From Amylibacter sp. SFDW26 (GTDB lineage Bacteria > Pseudomonadota > Alphaproteobacteria > Rhodobacterales > Rhodobacteraceae): a stretch of 64,000 bases of DNA. Shown here one piece after another: positions 8,929 to 18,586 of this stretch (position 1 is its first letter; the number at the start of each line of letters is the position of its first letter). The notes beneath the pieces were generated by a model, which worked only from the letters and a program-made list of their open reading frames with translations, was not told the origin of the DNA and ran no database searches. The position numbers were made by a program, and so were the translations under genes. The DNA is taken from the NCBI RefSeq assembly GCF_009184395.1, contig NZ_WEIC01000001.1, forward strand, positions 762,047 to 826,046, in the 5' to 3' direction.

Positions 8929-10177
8929 AAACAAGCTTGATAAGTGCGTGTTTCTTTTTACTTGATGAAATCTTTGGCGTTGCTGCAATGTCATCTTTTG
9001 TAAGCATCAAACCTGCATCAGAAACAGTTTCATCATTCAGTTTTGCGCCACCGCCAGCGATTGCACGTTTGGCGTCTTTGCCGCTTGCAACGATGCCAGA
9101 ACGCACTAAGACTTGTGTAAAGCTGATACCATCGCCGATTTCATCTTCAGTCAGCTCCAGCGTTGGTAAGTCATCCCCAACTCCGCCTTTTTCGAATACT
9201 TCTTTGGCTGTGGCTTCGGCAGCAACAGCGGCTTCTGCGCCGTGGCAAAGTTTCGTGACTTCATTCGCCAAGGTGATCTTGGCTTGATTGATGTCAGAAC
9301 CTTCTAACGCACCAAGACGTTCGCATTCTTCCAGTGGAAGTTCAGTGAACAAACGCAAGAATTTAGCCACATCAGCATCCAATGTATTACGCCAAAATTG
9401 CCAAAACTCATAAGAGCTGAGCTTTTCTTCATTTAACCAAATCGCACCAGAAGCAGATTTACCCATTTTAGAGCCGTCAGCCTTGGTTAGAAGTGGGGTG
9501 GTTAGGCCATAAACCGTATTTTTGTTAATGCGGCGTGTCAGATCGATACCATTCACGATATTGCCCCATTGGTCTGAGCCACCCATTTGCAAAACCACAC
9601 CGTAGTTCTTATTTAAAGCCATGAAATCATAGGCTTGTAATAACATGTAGTTGAATTCTAGGAATGTCAGCGGCTGTTCACGATCAAGGCGCAACTTTAC
9701 GCTTTCCATCGCAATCATGCGGTTGATCGTGAAATGCTTGCCGTAATCACGTAAGAATTCGATGTAATTCAAGTTATCCAGCCATTCTGCGTTGTTTGGC
9801 ATAATCGCATCGTTTTCACCTGAATCATATGACAGGTATTTTGCAAAAACAGTCTTAATACCTGCAATATTCTCATCAATCTTTTCAGCAGTAATCAACT
9901 GACGAGATTCATCTTTACCAGACGGGTCGCCAATCTTGGTCGTGCCACCGCCCATAAGGGTCACAGGTTTATTCCCAGTTTTTTGCCACCAGCGCAGCAT
10001 CATGATTTGGATCAGTGATCCGACATGTAAACTGTCTGCTGTCGCATCAAAGCCGATATAGGCTGCGGCTGGTCCTTCGAGCAGGCGTTCATCGAGCCCC
10101 TCCAGGTCTGTGCAGTCCTGCAAGAAGCCCCGTTCCAACATTGCTGTTAGAAACTCTGATTTGGGCTTGTATGTCAT
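8927..10177 (-). CDS. tyrS: Tyrosyl-tRNA synthetase
   Basis: 416 residues, class I synthetase of the bacterial TyrRS type. The HIGH-like motif is DSLHVGSL (residues about 48-55), the tyrosine pocket includes the [28 protein letters not shown] region, and the KMSKS-like motif is KMGKSASGA (about 238). A C-terminal S4-like RNA-binding domain starts near residue 350 ([19 protein letters not shown]). Essential housekeeping gene; divergent from anmK across a 108-bp AT-rich promoter region. Confidence 0.97.
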   Translation of the reverse strand: MTYKPKSEFLTAMLERGFLQDCTDLEGLDERLLEGPAAAYIGFDATADSLHVGSLIQIMMLRWWQKTGNKPVTLMGGGTTKIGDPSGKDESRQLITAEKIDENIAGIKTVFAKYLSYDSGENDAIMPNNAEWLDNLNYIEFLRDYGKHFTINRMIAMESVKLRLDREQPLTFLEFNYMLLQAYDFMALNKNYGVVLQMGGSDQWGNIVNGIDLTRRINKNTVYGLTTPLLTKADGSKMGKSASGAIWLNEEKLSSYEFWQFWRNTLDADVAKFLRLFTELPLEECERLGALEGSDINQAKITLANEVTKLCHGAEAAVAAEATAKEVFEKGGVGDDLPTLELTEDEIGDGISFTQVLVRSGIVASGKDAKRAIAGGGAKLNDETVSDAGLMLTKDDIAATPKISSSKKKHALIKLV

Positions 10178-10285
10178 GTGTTTATCGTCCTTTGATATGT
10201 AGTAAGTCTATAAATAAACATATACAAAAATGTTTGTGTACAGGTTTATCAGGGCTGTATACCGCATGTTTCGTGAAAGGAAAGA

Positions 10286-11389
10286 GTGTTGGCTGTATTT
10301 GACCCTATATGGGCCCTTGGTTTGATGTCTGGCACCTCTATGGATGGGGTGGATGGTGCTATGCTGATGACCGATGGAGAAAGGATACTTGCCTTTGGCG
10401 ATAGTTATTTCCGACCTTATAGTAATGAAGAACAAGCCACAATTTCAGCGGCACAAGGGTTGTGGCCAGATGAAAGTCCTAATTTACTGATCGCTGCGGA
10501 AAGTGTTGTGCGCGATGCGCATGCAGAAGTTATTGCAAAATTTCCAGATGCAGACGTTGTTGGCTTTCACGGGCAGACCCTAGCACATGATCCAAAAGGT
10601 GGACGCACACATCAATTGGGTGCAGGTGCACAACTGGCGCAAGATACCGGTAAAACTGTTGTTTGGGATTTTCGCACGGCTGATATGGAAGCAGGCGGCG
10701 AGGGTGCTCCTTTGGCTCCATTTTTTCATCATGCGTGTGCAAAACAGCTGGGCATGAAACGCCCAATGGCTTTTGTAAATTTAGGTGGGGTGGGCAATGT
10801 ATCATTGGTGAATGGGTCAAAACATGCTCCAGAACATCCAGAAGCTTTATTAGCCTTTGATACAGGGCCAGCAAATGCCCCAATCAATGATTTGTTGGAA
10901 AAACGTCTAGGGCAATTGTTTGATGAAAACGGTGCTGTAGCAGCCAAAGGCACTGTAAACACAGATGTGTTAGAGGCAGTCTTTGCAAATGAATACTTCT
11001 TAAGAGTGCCGCCTAAATCATTGGATAGGAATAGTTTTACTGAACTAGAGGATTTAATAAAACCGCTTTCAACAGAGGATGGGGCCGCAACATTGACAGC
11101 ACTAGCAGCATCTTGTGTTTATGCCTCTCAAATGCATTTCAGCACGGATCCATACCGTTGGCTAATCTGTGGCGGTGGGCGTAAAAACACATCCTTAATG
11201 AATGCTTTGAAACAACGTTTAGATGTATCGGTTGAACCTGTTGAAAACGTTGGTTTGGATGGGGATATGCTGGAAGCGCAGGCTTTTGCTTATTTGGCTG
11301 TACGTGTGGTGCGTGGTTTATCAACATCATCACCAACTACAACGGGCTGTAAATCGCCTGTTTGTGGAGGCATAATTTCAAAACCTTGA
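10286..11389 (+). CDS. anmK: Anhydro-N-acetylmuramic acid kinase
   Basis: 367-residue sugar kinase of the ASKHA fold that hydrolyses the anhydro ring and phosphorylates 1,6-anhydro-MurNAc during peptidoglycan recycling. Key segments are GLMSGTSMDGVDGA at the N-terminus, VGFHGQTLAHDP, FVNLGGVGNVS, AFDTGPANAPIND and WLICGGGRKN. The start is a GTG (10286) or the adjacent TTG (10289), preceded by an AAAGGAAAGA Shine-Dalgarno; no ATG fits. It diverges from tyrS. Confidence 0.95.
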   Translation: MLAVFDPIWALGLMSGTSMDGVDGAMLMTDGERILAFGDSYFRPYSNEEQATISAAQGLWPDESPNLLIAAESVVRDAHAEVIAKFPDADVVGFHGQTLAHDPKGGRTHQLGAGAQLAQDTGKTVVWDFRTADMEAGGEGAPLAPFFHHACAKQLGMKRPMAFVNLGGVGNVSLVNGSKHAPEHPEALLAFDTGPANAPINDLLEKRLGQLFDENGAVAAKGTVNTDVLEAVFANEYFLRVPPKSLDRNSFTELEDLIKPLSTEDGAATLTALAASCVYASQMHFSTDPYRWLICGGGRKNTSLMNALKQRLDVSVEPVENVGLDGDMLEAQAFAYLAVRVVRGLSTSSPTTTGCKSPVCGGIISKP

Positions 11390-11449
11390 AGTAATTTATT
11401 CACCACCATAACAAAAACAAATCTTATCCCCCTTATTTCAGGAGGCATT

Positions 11450-12130
11450 ATGCTCAAATCTATTGTTTTTTCCTTTTCTGTTGGCTTATTTGGCCTTTTT
11501 GCCCAAACCACCTTAGCTCAAGAGAAAGACAACTATGATTTCCCTGATATTAGCAAAATAAACCCCAACCAAAAATATGTGATTTATTCCCATGGCCTTA
11601 TTGTCGAAGGAACTGACCCAAGGCCAATTCATCCAAAGTTTGGATTATACGATTTTCCAGCGATTAAAGAGCAATTAGCAAAACGTGGCGATTTTGAACT
11701 TATTGCAATACAGCGTCCAAAAGGTGAAAAAATCCCAACCCAAGTAATGCAATTAGTGAAATGGGTGGAAAAACTAACAGAACATGGGGTACCAGCTGAA
11801 AATGTAACACTCATTGGTTTTTCACGTGGCGGAGATTTAACGGCAAGAGCGGCAAGTCAACTTAAGCCATTGCCGGTCAACACTGTATTACTTGCGACAT
11901 GTTGGGATGATGGTGTGAAAGATGATCCAGAAATCAATATTACTGGTCGCTTACTCTCTATCTATGAAGTGACTGACGGGCCGCAATCCTGTGTGAAAAT
12001 CAAAGAACACAGCCCAAAATTACAGTCATTTGAAGAAATAAAAATCAATACAGGCAAAAGTCATGGCGCATTTTACATGCCAGATTCCGCATGGATGGAG
12101 CCGTTGTTAATGTGGGTGACAGATAGGTAA
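11450..12130 (+). CDS. Exported alpha/beta-hydrolase-fold protein
   Basis: 226 residues with a signal peptide ending near TTLAQ (residues 1-24). The mature part has an oxyanion-side YVIYSHGL strand, a nucleophile elbow GFSRGGDLTA (Ser about 125) and a late histidine in KSHGAFYM, all expected of a serine hydrolase. The middle segment contains HPKFGLYDFPAI, not recognised. Substrate unknown; periplasmic location inferred. AGGAGG precedes the ATG. It converges on another alpha/beta hydrolase, which is not closely similar. Confidence 0.75.
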   Translation: MLKSIVFSFSVGLFGLFAQTTLAQEKDNYDFPDISKINPNQKYVIYSHGLIVEGTDPRPIHPKFGLYDFPAIKEQLAKRGDFELIAIQRPKGEKIPTQVMQLVKWVEKLTEHGVPAENVTLIGFSRGGDLTARAASQLKPLPVNTVLLATCWDDGVKDDPEINITGRLLSIYEVTDGPQSCVKIKEHSPKLQSFEEIKINTGKSHGAFYMPDSAWMEPLLMWVTDR

Positions 12131-12131
12131 G

Positions 12132-12157
12132 TCTTGCCCCAAATAATCGGGGCAAGA
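12132..12157. terminator. Bidirectional hairpin between convergent hydrolase genes
   Basis: Perfect 9-bp stem TCTTGCCCC / GGGGCAAGA with an 8-base loop in the 29-bp gap between two converging genes. The T-run is short on both sides, so efficiency is uncertain. Confidence 0.6.
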
Positions 12158-12159
12158 AT

Positions 12160-12819
12160 TTAACGTGATGTTTCGGTTAGGCGGCGCCGTACATATTCTT
12201 CGACAGTGTCCAGCATCAAGTCCATATGCTCTTCGCGTTTGAAGAAGTGATCTGCGCCCTCAAGAATTTCATGCGTAATCGTAATACCTTTTTGTTCGTG
12301 AAGTTTATTCACCAACTCTTCGGTATCTGCAGGTGGAGCTACACGGTCAGATGAACCGTTAATAATCAAACCTGATGATGGGCAAGGGGCCAAGAAGCTG
12401 AAATCATACATATTTGCAGGGGGGGAAGCACTGATAAAGCCTGAAATTTCAGGACGGCGCATCAAAAGCTGCATACCAATCCATGCACCAAAGCTGAAAC
12501 CGGCAACCCAGCAATGTTTTGCATTTGGGTTCATCGACTGTAGGTAATCCAAGGCAGATGCTGCATCTGACAATTCGCCAATACCTTGATCATATTCACC
12601 CTGAGAACGACCAACGCCGCGAAAGTTAAATCGCAGAACGTTAAAGCCCATATTGTAGAATTTATAATGCAGGTTATAGACAACCTTATTGTTCATAGTG
12701 CCGCCGAACTGAGGGTGCGGGTGCAATATGATTGCAATCGGTGCATCCTTGATATTCTTTTGCGGGTGGTAGCGGCCTTCTAGGCGGCCTTCTGGGCCTG
12801 GAAAAATAATTTCTGGCAT
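12160..12819 (-). CDS. Alpha/beta hydrolase (dienelactone-hydrolase-like)
   Basis: 219-residue cytoplasmic hydrolase. Motifs are HPHPQFGGTMNN near the N-terminus, FRGVGRSQG, the nucleophile elbow GFSFGAWIG (Ser about 107), the acid region NGSSDRVAPP and the catalytic histidine in GADHFFKR. Homologues often sit beside the iscR-suf operon in alphaproteobacteria, and here it shares the divergent, iron-operator-bearing upstream region with iscR. Substrate unknown. Confidence 0.85.
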   Translation of the reverse strand: MPEIIFPGPEGRLEGRYHPQKNIKDAPIAIILHPHPQFGGTMNNKVVYNLHYKFYNMGFNVLRFNFRGVGRSQGEYDQGIGELSDAASALDYLQSMNPNAKHCWVAGFSFGAWIGMQLLMRRPEISGFISASPPANMYDFSFLAPCPSSGLIINGSSDRVAPPADTEELVNKLHEQKGITITHEILEGADHFFKREEHMDLMLDTVEEYVRRRLTETSR

Positions 12820-12887
12820 TTTATCCTACGCTCCAAATCATAGTTGGCTCAAAGTTCTGTCTATTAGTTGACAGGAACGCTCAGAAA

Positions 12888-12906
12888 ATTTAGAACCATT
12901 CTAAAT
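12888..12906. promoter_or_regulatory. Irr-type (ICE) operator upstream of iscR-suf
   Basis: Perfect inverted repeat ATTTAGAA-CCA-TTCTAAAT. It fits the iron-control-element consensus TTTAGAA-N3-TTCTAAA described for the Irr regulator of Rhizobiales and Rhodobacterales. Located 82 bp before the iscR start and 69 bp before the divergent hydrolase gene, so either could be controlled. Confidence 0.8.
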
Positions 12907-12925
12907 TGAACGTTTGAACCATATT

Positions 12926-12943
12926 TTAGTCGTGTCTGACTAA
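12926..12943. promoter_or_regulatory. Second palindrome upstream of iscR (candidate IscR site)
   Basis: Inverted repeat TTAGTC-GTGTCT-GACTAA centred about 53 bp before the iscR start and 38 bp from the Irr-type site. Its position in the autoregulated promoter makes IscR (the predicted reader of the Rhodobacterales iron box) the natural candidate; this is inference. Confidence 0.5.
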
Positions 12944-12987
12944 GTGGTAATCACACGTTCGTCAACCAAAGACGTGAGGTTAGCCCC

Positions 12988-13449
12988 ATGAAACTGAGCA
13001 CAAAAGGCAGATATGCAATGATTGCGCTGGTGGATATTGCTTTAGAGAGCGATGGCGGTACAGTTTCTTTGGCTGAAATTTCAAAACGCCAGGATATTTC
13101 GTTGAATTATCTGGAACAACTCTTTGTAAAATTACGCCGCGCAGGATTCGTTGAATCTATTCGCGGGCCAGGTGGCGGTTATAAATTGGCGATGACAACT
13201 GACGCGATCCGTGTGTCAGAGGTTTTGGCCTCTGTTGATGAAACAATGGACGCATTATCAAAAGGAGCAGGAGCTTCGGGTGCTTTGTCTGGCAGCCGTG
13301 CGCAATCGTTGAACAATCGTTTGTGGGAAAGCTTGTCTGCACAAGTTTACGTGTTTTTACATCAAGCACGTTTATCAGATGTAATCGAAAACCAAATGGC
13401 GCCATGTCCTGCAGTCCCATCGTTATTCCAAGTGGTGGATGAGACATGA
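12988..13449 (+). CDS. iscR: Rrf2-family iron-sulfur regulator IscR, single-cysteine type
   Basis: 153 residues. The winged helix (MKLSTKGRYAMIALVDIAL, then RQDISLNYLEQLFVKLRRAG and RGPGGGYKLA) is standard for Rrf2. The three clustered cysteines that bind the cluster in E. coli IscR are absent; the only cysteine is at about residue 140. Rhodobacterales IscR proteins are known to be of this atypical kind, with R. sphaeroides IscR reported as a repressor of Fe-S genes. First gene of the suf operon; its stop overlaps the iscS start by four bases (ATGA). Confidence 0.93.
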   Translation: MKLSTKGRYAMIALVDIALESDGGTVSLAEISKRQDISLNYLEQLFVKLRRAGFVESIRGPGGGYKLAMTTDAIRVSEVLASVDETMDALSKGAGASGALSGSRAQSLNNRLWESLSAQVYVFLHQARLSDVIENQMAPCPAVPSLFQVVDET

Positions 13450-14489
13450 ACCGCGCCTATATGGATTGGAATGCAACTGCACCTTTAAGGCCAGAAGCAC
13501 GCGCTGCGATGATTGCGGCTATGGATGCTGTGGGCAACCCATCTTCGGTTCATGCCGAGGGTCGTGTTGCGACTGGTATTATCGAGAAGGCGCGCAAGCA
13601 GATTTCTGATGCTTTTGGTGCTAATGCTGCTGATATTGCGTTTACGTCAGGTGCTACTGAGGCAGCGGGTCTCGGTCTTGCAAACACCACGATTGAAGCA
13701 TCTGGCATAGAGCATGACTGTATCGCGGCTTGGACAGATAACTCTATTACTGCTGATGCAAACGGAATCGTCACTGTGAAGACACCTAATAAGGCTGCTT
13801 TACAGGCCGCAAATAGCGAAACAGGTGTTTTGCAGGATTTGCCAGCGGGTTTATATCTGTCTGATTATGTACAGGCATTCGGCAAGACATCTTGCGCTTT
13901 TGATTGGGCTGACACAACTGTTGGCTTGCTATCTGCGCATAAAGTCGGTGGCCCTAAAGGCGTTGGCGCTTTTGTTATTAAACAAAATGTAGAAATTGCG
14001 GCACAGATCAAAGGAGGTGGCCAAGAAATGGGGCGCCGTTCTGGAACTGAAAACGTTGTGGGTATCGCAGGATTTGGTGCTGCTGCAGAAACAGCTGCAA
14101 AAGACCTTGCAAATGGCGTTTGGGATGAAGTGGCAGAGTTGCGCGATTATCTGGAAAACCGTATTGCCGAGGTCGCATCTGACGCTATTTTCTTTGGTAA
14201 GGACGTAAAAAGATTACCCAACACCAGCAACTTTGCTGTGGCTGGTTGGAAGGGTGAAACCCAAGTTATGCAGATGGATTTGGCAGGCTATGCCATTTCA
14301 GCAGGGTCTGCATGTTCAAGCGGTAAAGTTAAGGCCAGCAAGGTATTGCAGGCCATGGGATATGATGACATCACGGCATCATCTGCCATCAGGATTTCAT
14401 TAGGCCCAACAAACACAAAAGATGAAATAGACGGCTTTGTTTCAGCATGGGGCAAAGCATATACGAAATACCGCGCTAAAGCGGCTTAG
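13446..14489 (+). CDS. iscS: Cysteine desulfurase, IscS/NifS-like (class V aminotransferase)
   Basis: 347-residue PLP enzyme that would release sulfur from cysteine as a persulfide. It starts with [17 protein letters not shown], has the PLP lysine in [10 protein letters not shown] (about 168) and the active cysteine loop [10 protein letters not shown] (Cys about 290). It is shorter than E. coli IscS (404 residues), as is usual for Rhodobacterales copies. It coexists with sufS at the end of the same operon, so the locus holds two desulfurases. [15 protein letters not shown] is a further family signature. Confidence 0.93.
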   Translation: MNRAYMDWNATAPLRPEARAAMIAAMDAVGNPSSVHAEGRVATGIIEKARKQISDAFGANAADIAFTSGATEAAGLGLANTTIEASGIEHDCIAAWTDNSITADANGIVTVKTPNKAALQAANSETGVLQDLPAGLYLSDYVQAFGKTSCAFDWADTTVGLLSAHKVGGPKGVGAFVIKQNVEIAAQIKGGGQEMGRRSGTENVVGIAGFGAAAETAAKDLANGVWDEVAELRDYLENRIAEVASDAIFFGKDVKRLPNTSNFAVAGWKGETQVMQMDLAGYAISAGSACSSGKVKASKVLQAMGYDDITASSAIRISLGPTNTKDEIDGFVSAWGKAYTKYRAKAA

Positions 14490-14499
14490 AGGACGAATT

Positions 14500-16005
14500 A
14501 TGAGCGACGTTATAGTCAAAGAAGGCGTAGAAGCAGAAACCGTTGAAGCGGTTCAAGCACTGGGTGGTAAATATAAATACGGTTTCGAAACAGATATCGA
14601 AATCGAATATGCACCATTGGGTTTGACCGAAGATATCGTGCGTTTGATTTCTGAAAAGAATGAAGAGCCAGAGTGGATGCTGGAATGGCGCTTGGAAGCG
14701 TATAAACGTTGGTTGCAAATGGAAGAGCCTGATTGGGCTATGGTGGATTACCCAAAAATCGACTTCCAAGACATCTATTATTATGCGCGCCCAAAATCTA
14801 TGGCAGAAGAAAAGCCAAAGTCATTGGATGACGTTGATCCAAAACTTTTGGAAACATATGCCAAACTTGGTATTCCGTTGAAAGAGCAGGCTTTGTTGGC
14901 TGGTGTCGAAGCGCCAGAAGAAGAGCGCAAAGTTGCTGTAGATGCTGTATTTGACTCTGTTTCAGTAGGAACGACATTCCAAGAAGAGTTAAAGAAAGCT
15001 GGCGTGATTTTCATGTCGATTTCAGAAGCTTTGAAAGAGCATCCTGATTTGGTTAAGAAATACATTGGCTCTGTGGTTCCACAGTCTGATAATTTCTATG
15101 CAACTTTGAACTCGGCTGTGTTCTCTGACGGGTCATTTGTTTACATCCCAGAGGGTGTGAAATGCCCGATGGAGCTTTCTACATATTTCCGTATCAACGC
15201 TGAAAACACAGGCCAATTTGAGCGTACACTTATCATCGCAGAAAAAGGGTCGTATGTGTCTTATCTTGAAGGCTGTACAGCCCCACAACGTGACGTAGCA
15301 CAGTTGCACGCAGCTGTTGTTGAGTTGGTAATTCAGGAAGATGCTGAGATCAAATATTCGACTGTTCAAAACTGGTATCCTGGTGATGAAGACGGCAAAG
15401 GTGGTATTTATAACTTTGTAACGAAACGTGCGGATTGCCGTGGAGACCGTGCTAAAGTGATGTGGACACAAGTTGAAACAGGCTCTGCTGTCACTTGGAA
15501 ATACCCATCTTGCATCTTGCGTGGTGATGACAGCCAAGGTGAATTTTATTCCATCGCGATTGCAAACAACATGCAGCAAGCGGATACGGGAACTAAGATG
15601 ATCCACTTGGGTAAAAACACCAAGTCACGCATCGTTTCCAAAGGTATCTCTGCGGGTAAAGCGCAAAACACATACCGTGGCTTGGTATCTATGCATCCGA
15701 AAGCCAAAGACGGTCGGAATTACACACAATGTGACAGCTTGTTGATCGGCGATAAATGTGGGGCGCACACTGTTCCATATATCGAAGTAAAGAACAACTC
15801 TGCCCGTGTAGAGCATGAAGCAACGACATCGAAAGTGGATGATGAACAACTGTTCTATTGCCGTCAGCGCGGCATGGACGAAGAAGAAGCAGTTGCTTTG
15901 GTTGTGAATGGGTTCTGTAAGGAAGTGCTGCAAGCACTGCCAATGGAGTTCGCGATGGAAGCACAAGCTTTGGTTGCTATCAGCCTTGAAGGTTCAGTGG
16001 GTTAA
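14500..16005 (+). CDS. sufB: Fe-S cluster assembly scaffold SufB
   Basis: 501-residue core scaffold of the SufBC2D complex on which clusters are built. Family hallmarks are [18 protein letters not shown], the [17 protein letters not shown] stretch, beta-helix repeats around [30 protein letters not shown] (residues about 240-270), [21 protein letters not shown] and a C-terminal [14 protein letters not shown]. The start at 14500 is preceded by AGAGGA; the upstream frame would overlap iscS. Cytoplasmic. Confidence 0.97.
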   Translation: MSDVIVKEGVEAETVEAVQALGGKYKYGFETDIEIEYAPLGLTEDIVRLISEKNEEPEWMLEWRLEAYKRWLQMEEPDWAMVDYPKIDFQDIYYYARPKSMAEEKPKSLDDVDPKLLETYAKLGIPLKEQALLAGVEAPEEERKVAVDAVFDSVSVGTTFQEELKKAGVIFMSISEALKEHPDLVKKYIGSVVPQSDNFYATLNSAVFSDGSFVYIPEGVKCPMELSTYFRINAENTGQFERTLIIAEKGSYVSYLEGCTAPQRDVAQLHAAVVELVIQEDAEIKYSTVQNWYPGDEDGKGGIYNFVTKRADCRGDRAKVMWTQVETGSAVTWKYPSCILRGDDSQGEFYSIAIANNMQQADTGTKMIHLGKNTKSRIVSKGISAGKAQNTYRGLVSMHPKAKDGRNYTQCDSLLIGDKCGAHTVPYIEVKNNSARVEHEATTSKVDDEQLFYCRQRGMDEEEAVALVVNGFCKEVLQALPMEFAMEAQALVAISLEGSVG

Positions 16006-16013
16006 TTAAGTCT

Positions 16014-16364
16014 GTGGAAACCAAATCACACATACGTGGGCCGATAAACTACGGCGATTTGGAATTGAATATGGTGTTGCGGAAATTCCTGACACACCTT
16101 TCAACGCCAATTCGCTATGCATCGGGTTTGTTCGTTGGTTTGGTTCTTGGGGCTTTATACGCGCAATATTTCACGTTTTTCGCCATTGGCTTGATGGTAA
16201 TAATTATCGTGGCCATTCTTTGGGTGATGACCAGCCTTTATTTTAAATCAGTCGTTCGCACAGCCTTAACTAAGCATCTGCAAGACGGCGAGAAACTGTC
16301 TGATTTTCAACAGATGTATTCACGATCATGGATCGCAGCAGTGAGGGAAGCAGATGATAAATAA
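16014..16364 (+). CDS. Small two-helix membrane protein in the suf operon
   Basis: 116 residues starting at a GTG eight bases after sufB. Residues about 38-80 form two adjoining hydrophobic helices (LFVGLVLGALYAQYF and FAIGLMVIIIVAILWVMTSL); the ends are charged and cytosolic in character. No known domain. Its end overlaps the start of the next small reading frame (ATG at 16354). Tight packing between sufB and sufC suggests a linked role, but none is known to me. Confidence 0.7.
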   Translation: METKSHIRGPINYGDLELNMVLRKFLTHLSTPIRYASGLFVGLVLGALYAQYFTFFAIGLMVIIIVAILWVMTSLYFKSVVRTALTKHLQDGEKLSDFQQMYSRSWIAAVREADDK

Positions 16365-16534
16365 AAACACGCTGACTTATGGTGCTATAACCGCCATCGC
16401 CGCTTTTTTTCATCGGCTGGTCCACAGGGATGGGCGGCACTTGGCTGCCCAACCTATTATTCTCAATTCTTATGGGCGTCTTTGCGGCAGTGATGTTCGT
16501 CCTTGTAAAAAAATACGGCAAATCGAAAGAGTAA
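16354..16534 (+). pseudogene. Small membrane protein gene with a +1 frameshift in a T7 run
   Basis: The frame opens with MINKNTLTYGAITAIAAFF and should continue as FIGWSTGMGGTWLPNLLFSI and then LMGVFAAVMFVLVKKYGKSKE, but the two parts are in different frames. They meet at seven Ts (16404-16410); six Ts would give one intact product of about 59 residues with two membrane helices, ending at a TAA (16532) four bases before sufC. Either a real inactivation, a homopolymer sequencing error, or slippage-tolerant expression. The overall length of 181 bp (3n+1) fits exactly one extra base. Confidence 0.7.
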
Positions 16535-16538
16535 CGAC

Positions 16539-17294
16539 ATGTTAGAAATTAAAAACCTCCAAGTTGGCTTGGAAGAAGAAGACAAACAAATCCTTAAAGG
16601 CGTTGATTTGAAAATCGGCGAAGGTGAGGTTCATGCGATTATGGGTCCAAACGGATCAGGTAAATCAACAACATCTTATGTTTTGTCTGGTAAAGACGGT
16701 TACGAAGTGACTGGCGGTTCAGCTGAACTTTACGGCGAAGACTTATTAGACATGGAACCAGAAGAGCGTGCAGCAGCTGGTCTTTTCTTGGCATTCCAAT
16801 ATCCAGTGGAAATTCCGGGCGTTGGCAACATGACATTCTTGCGCACAGCAGTGAATGCTCAACGTAAAGCACGTGGCGAAGAAGAACTGTCAGCAGGCGA
16901 ATTCCTGAAGGTAGTACGTGAAAAAGCCAAAGCTTTGAAAATTGATGCAGACATGTTGAAACGCCCAGTAAATGTTGGCTTTTCTGGTGGTGAAAAGAAA
17001 CGTAATGAAATCTTGCAAATGGCGATGCTAGAGCCAAAGATGTGTGTTTTGGATGAAACGGACAGTGGCTTGGATGTTGATGCCATGAAATTGGTTGCTG
17101 AAGGTGTGAACGCTTTGCGCGATGGCAAACGTTCATTCCTTGTGATCACTCATTACCAACGCTTGTTGGATCACATTAAGCCTGACGTAGTGCACATCAT
17201 GGCAAACGGTAAGATCGTTAAATCTGGTGGTCCTGAGTTGGCGCTAGAAGTTGAAAACAACGGCTATGCTGATATCTTGGCTGAGGTTGCTTAA
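16539..17294 (+). CDS. sufC: Fe-S assembly ATPase SufC
   Basis: 251-residue ABC-type ATPase that powers the SufBCD scaffold; soluble, not a transporter. Walker A is GPNGSGKSTTSYVL, the signature GFSGGEKKRNEILQMA and Walker B CVLDETDSGLDVDAM, with the H-loop in VITHYQRLL. All are the SufC forms. It lies two bases before sufD. Confidence 0.98.
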   Translation: MLEIKNLQVGLEEEDKQILKGVDLKIGEGEVHAIMGPNGSGKSTTSYVLSGKDGYEVTGGSAELYGEDLLDMEPEERAAAGLFLAFQYPVEIPGVGNMTFLRTAVNAQRKARGEEELSAGEFLKVVREKAKALKIDADMLKRPVNVGFSGGEKKRNEILQMAMLEPKMCVLDETDSGLDVDAMKLVAEGVNALRDGKRSFLVITHYQRLLDHIKPDVVHIMANGKIVKSGGPELALEVENNGYADILAEVA

Positions 17295-17296
17295 TT

Positions 17297-18586
17297 ATGG
17301 CTGTGACTAATCCTAAATTTGAAGCTTCTGAGGCTTTGCTTGCCGCTTATACGACACCAGTTGGTGCAGCATGGGCGACTGAAGCACGCGCCAAGGCGGC
17401 TGCGCATTTGCGTGCGATTGGCGCACCAAGCAAGCGCGATGAGTATTGGAAATATACAAACCCTGCGGCGTTGACAGAATTGCCAACACCATCTGCGGCT
17501 TTGTTTACCTCTGATGAAGCCCCAATGTTCGATGCGATCGACCGTGTAAAAGTGGTTTTCGTTGATGGTGTTTTAGACGCAGCACAATCTGATGACTTGT
17601 CATTGGATGGTGTTGAGATTGAGACATTGGCAGAGGCCACATCAAAAGACATTCACTGGGCAAAAGAGTTGTTCGGTGTTTTGGAAGCAAATGGTCAAAA
17701 CCCTGTGGATCGTCCGTTGGCTTCTTTGAATACTGCTGTAGCAACAGAGGGTCTTGTGATCCATGTGAAAGCTGAAACGGCAAAGCCATTGGCATTGCGT
17801 TACATTCACACATCTGAGAGCTCTGATGCGATGGTACACCATGTCATCAAAGTGGAAGAGGGCGCAAAGTTCACATTGTTGGAAAGCGGCCCTGGTGCTG
17901 CGCGTTTCAACTCTGTTCTAGAGGTAGACGTAGCGGACAATGCAGAGTTCCACCATGTGCGCACGCAAGGGCGCGATCACGAACGTAAAACTGCTACACA
18001 TATGTATGGTCGTTTGGGTAAAGAGAGCATTTACCGTTCCTTCACAATGACAGTGAACGGCATGCTAACACGTAATGAAAGCGTTTTGGAATTCACTGGT
18101 GACGATGCACAGGCAACTGTTGGTGGTGCATCTGCGGGTGATGGCAAAGATTTCCATCACGATGACACTGTGTTTGTGACACATGACAGCGTGAACTGTG
18201 AAAGCCGTCAGGTGTTCAAAAAAGTTCTACGCAATGGTGCAACGGGTGTTTTCCAAGGTAAAATCCTGGTGAAAGCTGATGCTCAAAAAACGGATGGATA
18301 TCAGATTTCACAGGGTTTGTTGTTGGATGACGACAGCAATTTCCTAGCGAAACCAGAATTGGAAATCTATGCAGATGATGTTGCGTGTTCACACGGCTCA
18401 ACCGTTGGTGCGATCGACGAAGATGCAATGTTCTATATGACATCACGCGGTGTGCCAAAAGCACAAGCACAAGATATGCTGGTTTTGGCATTCTTGGGTG
18501 AAGCGATTGATGAGATCGACAATACTGATCTGGCTGATGACATTCATGCGCGTTTGGCGGCATGGATGGAGCGCAGACGCGGCTAA
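17297..18586 (+). CDS. sufD: Fe-S assembly scaffold partner SufD
   Basis: 429 residues, partner of SufB in the SufBC2D scaffold. It has the N-terminal helical part with RDEYWKYTNPAAL, the beta-helix core (residues about 170-350, with TATHMYGRLGKESIYRSFTM) and the C-terminal CSHGSTVGAIDEDAMFYMTSRG motif with the conserved histidine. Its TAA overlaps the next ATG by one base, so translation continues directly into the first YIP1-like gene. Confidence 0.97.
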   Translation: MAVTNPKFEASEALLAAYTTPVGAAWATEARAKAAAHLRAIGAPSKRDEYWKYTNPAALTELPTPSAALFTSDEAPMFDAIDRVKVVFVDGVLDAAQSDDLSLDGVEIETLAEATSKDIHWAKELFGVLEANGQNPVDRPLASLNTAVATEGLVIHVKAETAKPLALRYIHTSESSDAMVHHVIKVEEGAKFTLLESGPGAARFNSVLEVDVADNAEFHHVRTQGRDHERKTATHMYGRLGKESIYRSFTMTVNGMLTRNESVLEFTGDDAQATVGGASAGDGKDFHHDDTVFVTHDSVNCESRQVFKKVLRNGATGVFQGKILVKADAQKTDGYQISQGLLLDDDSNFLAKPELEIYADDVACSHGSTVGAIDEDAMFYMTSRGVPKAQAQDMLVLAFLGEAIDEIDNTDLADDIHARLAAWMERRRG

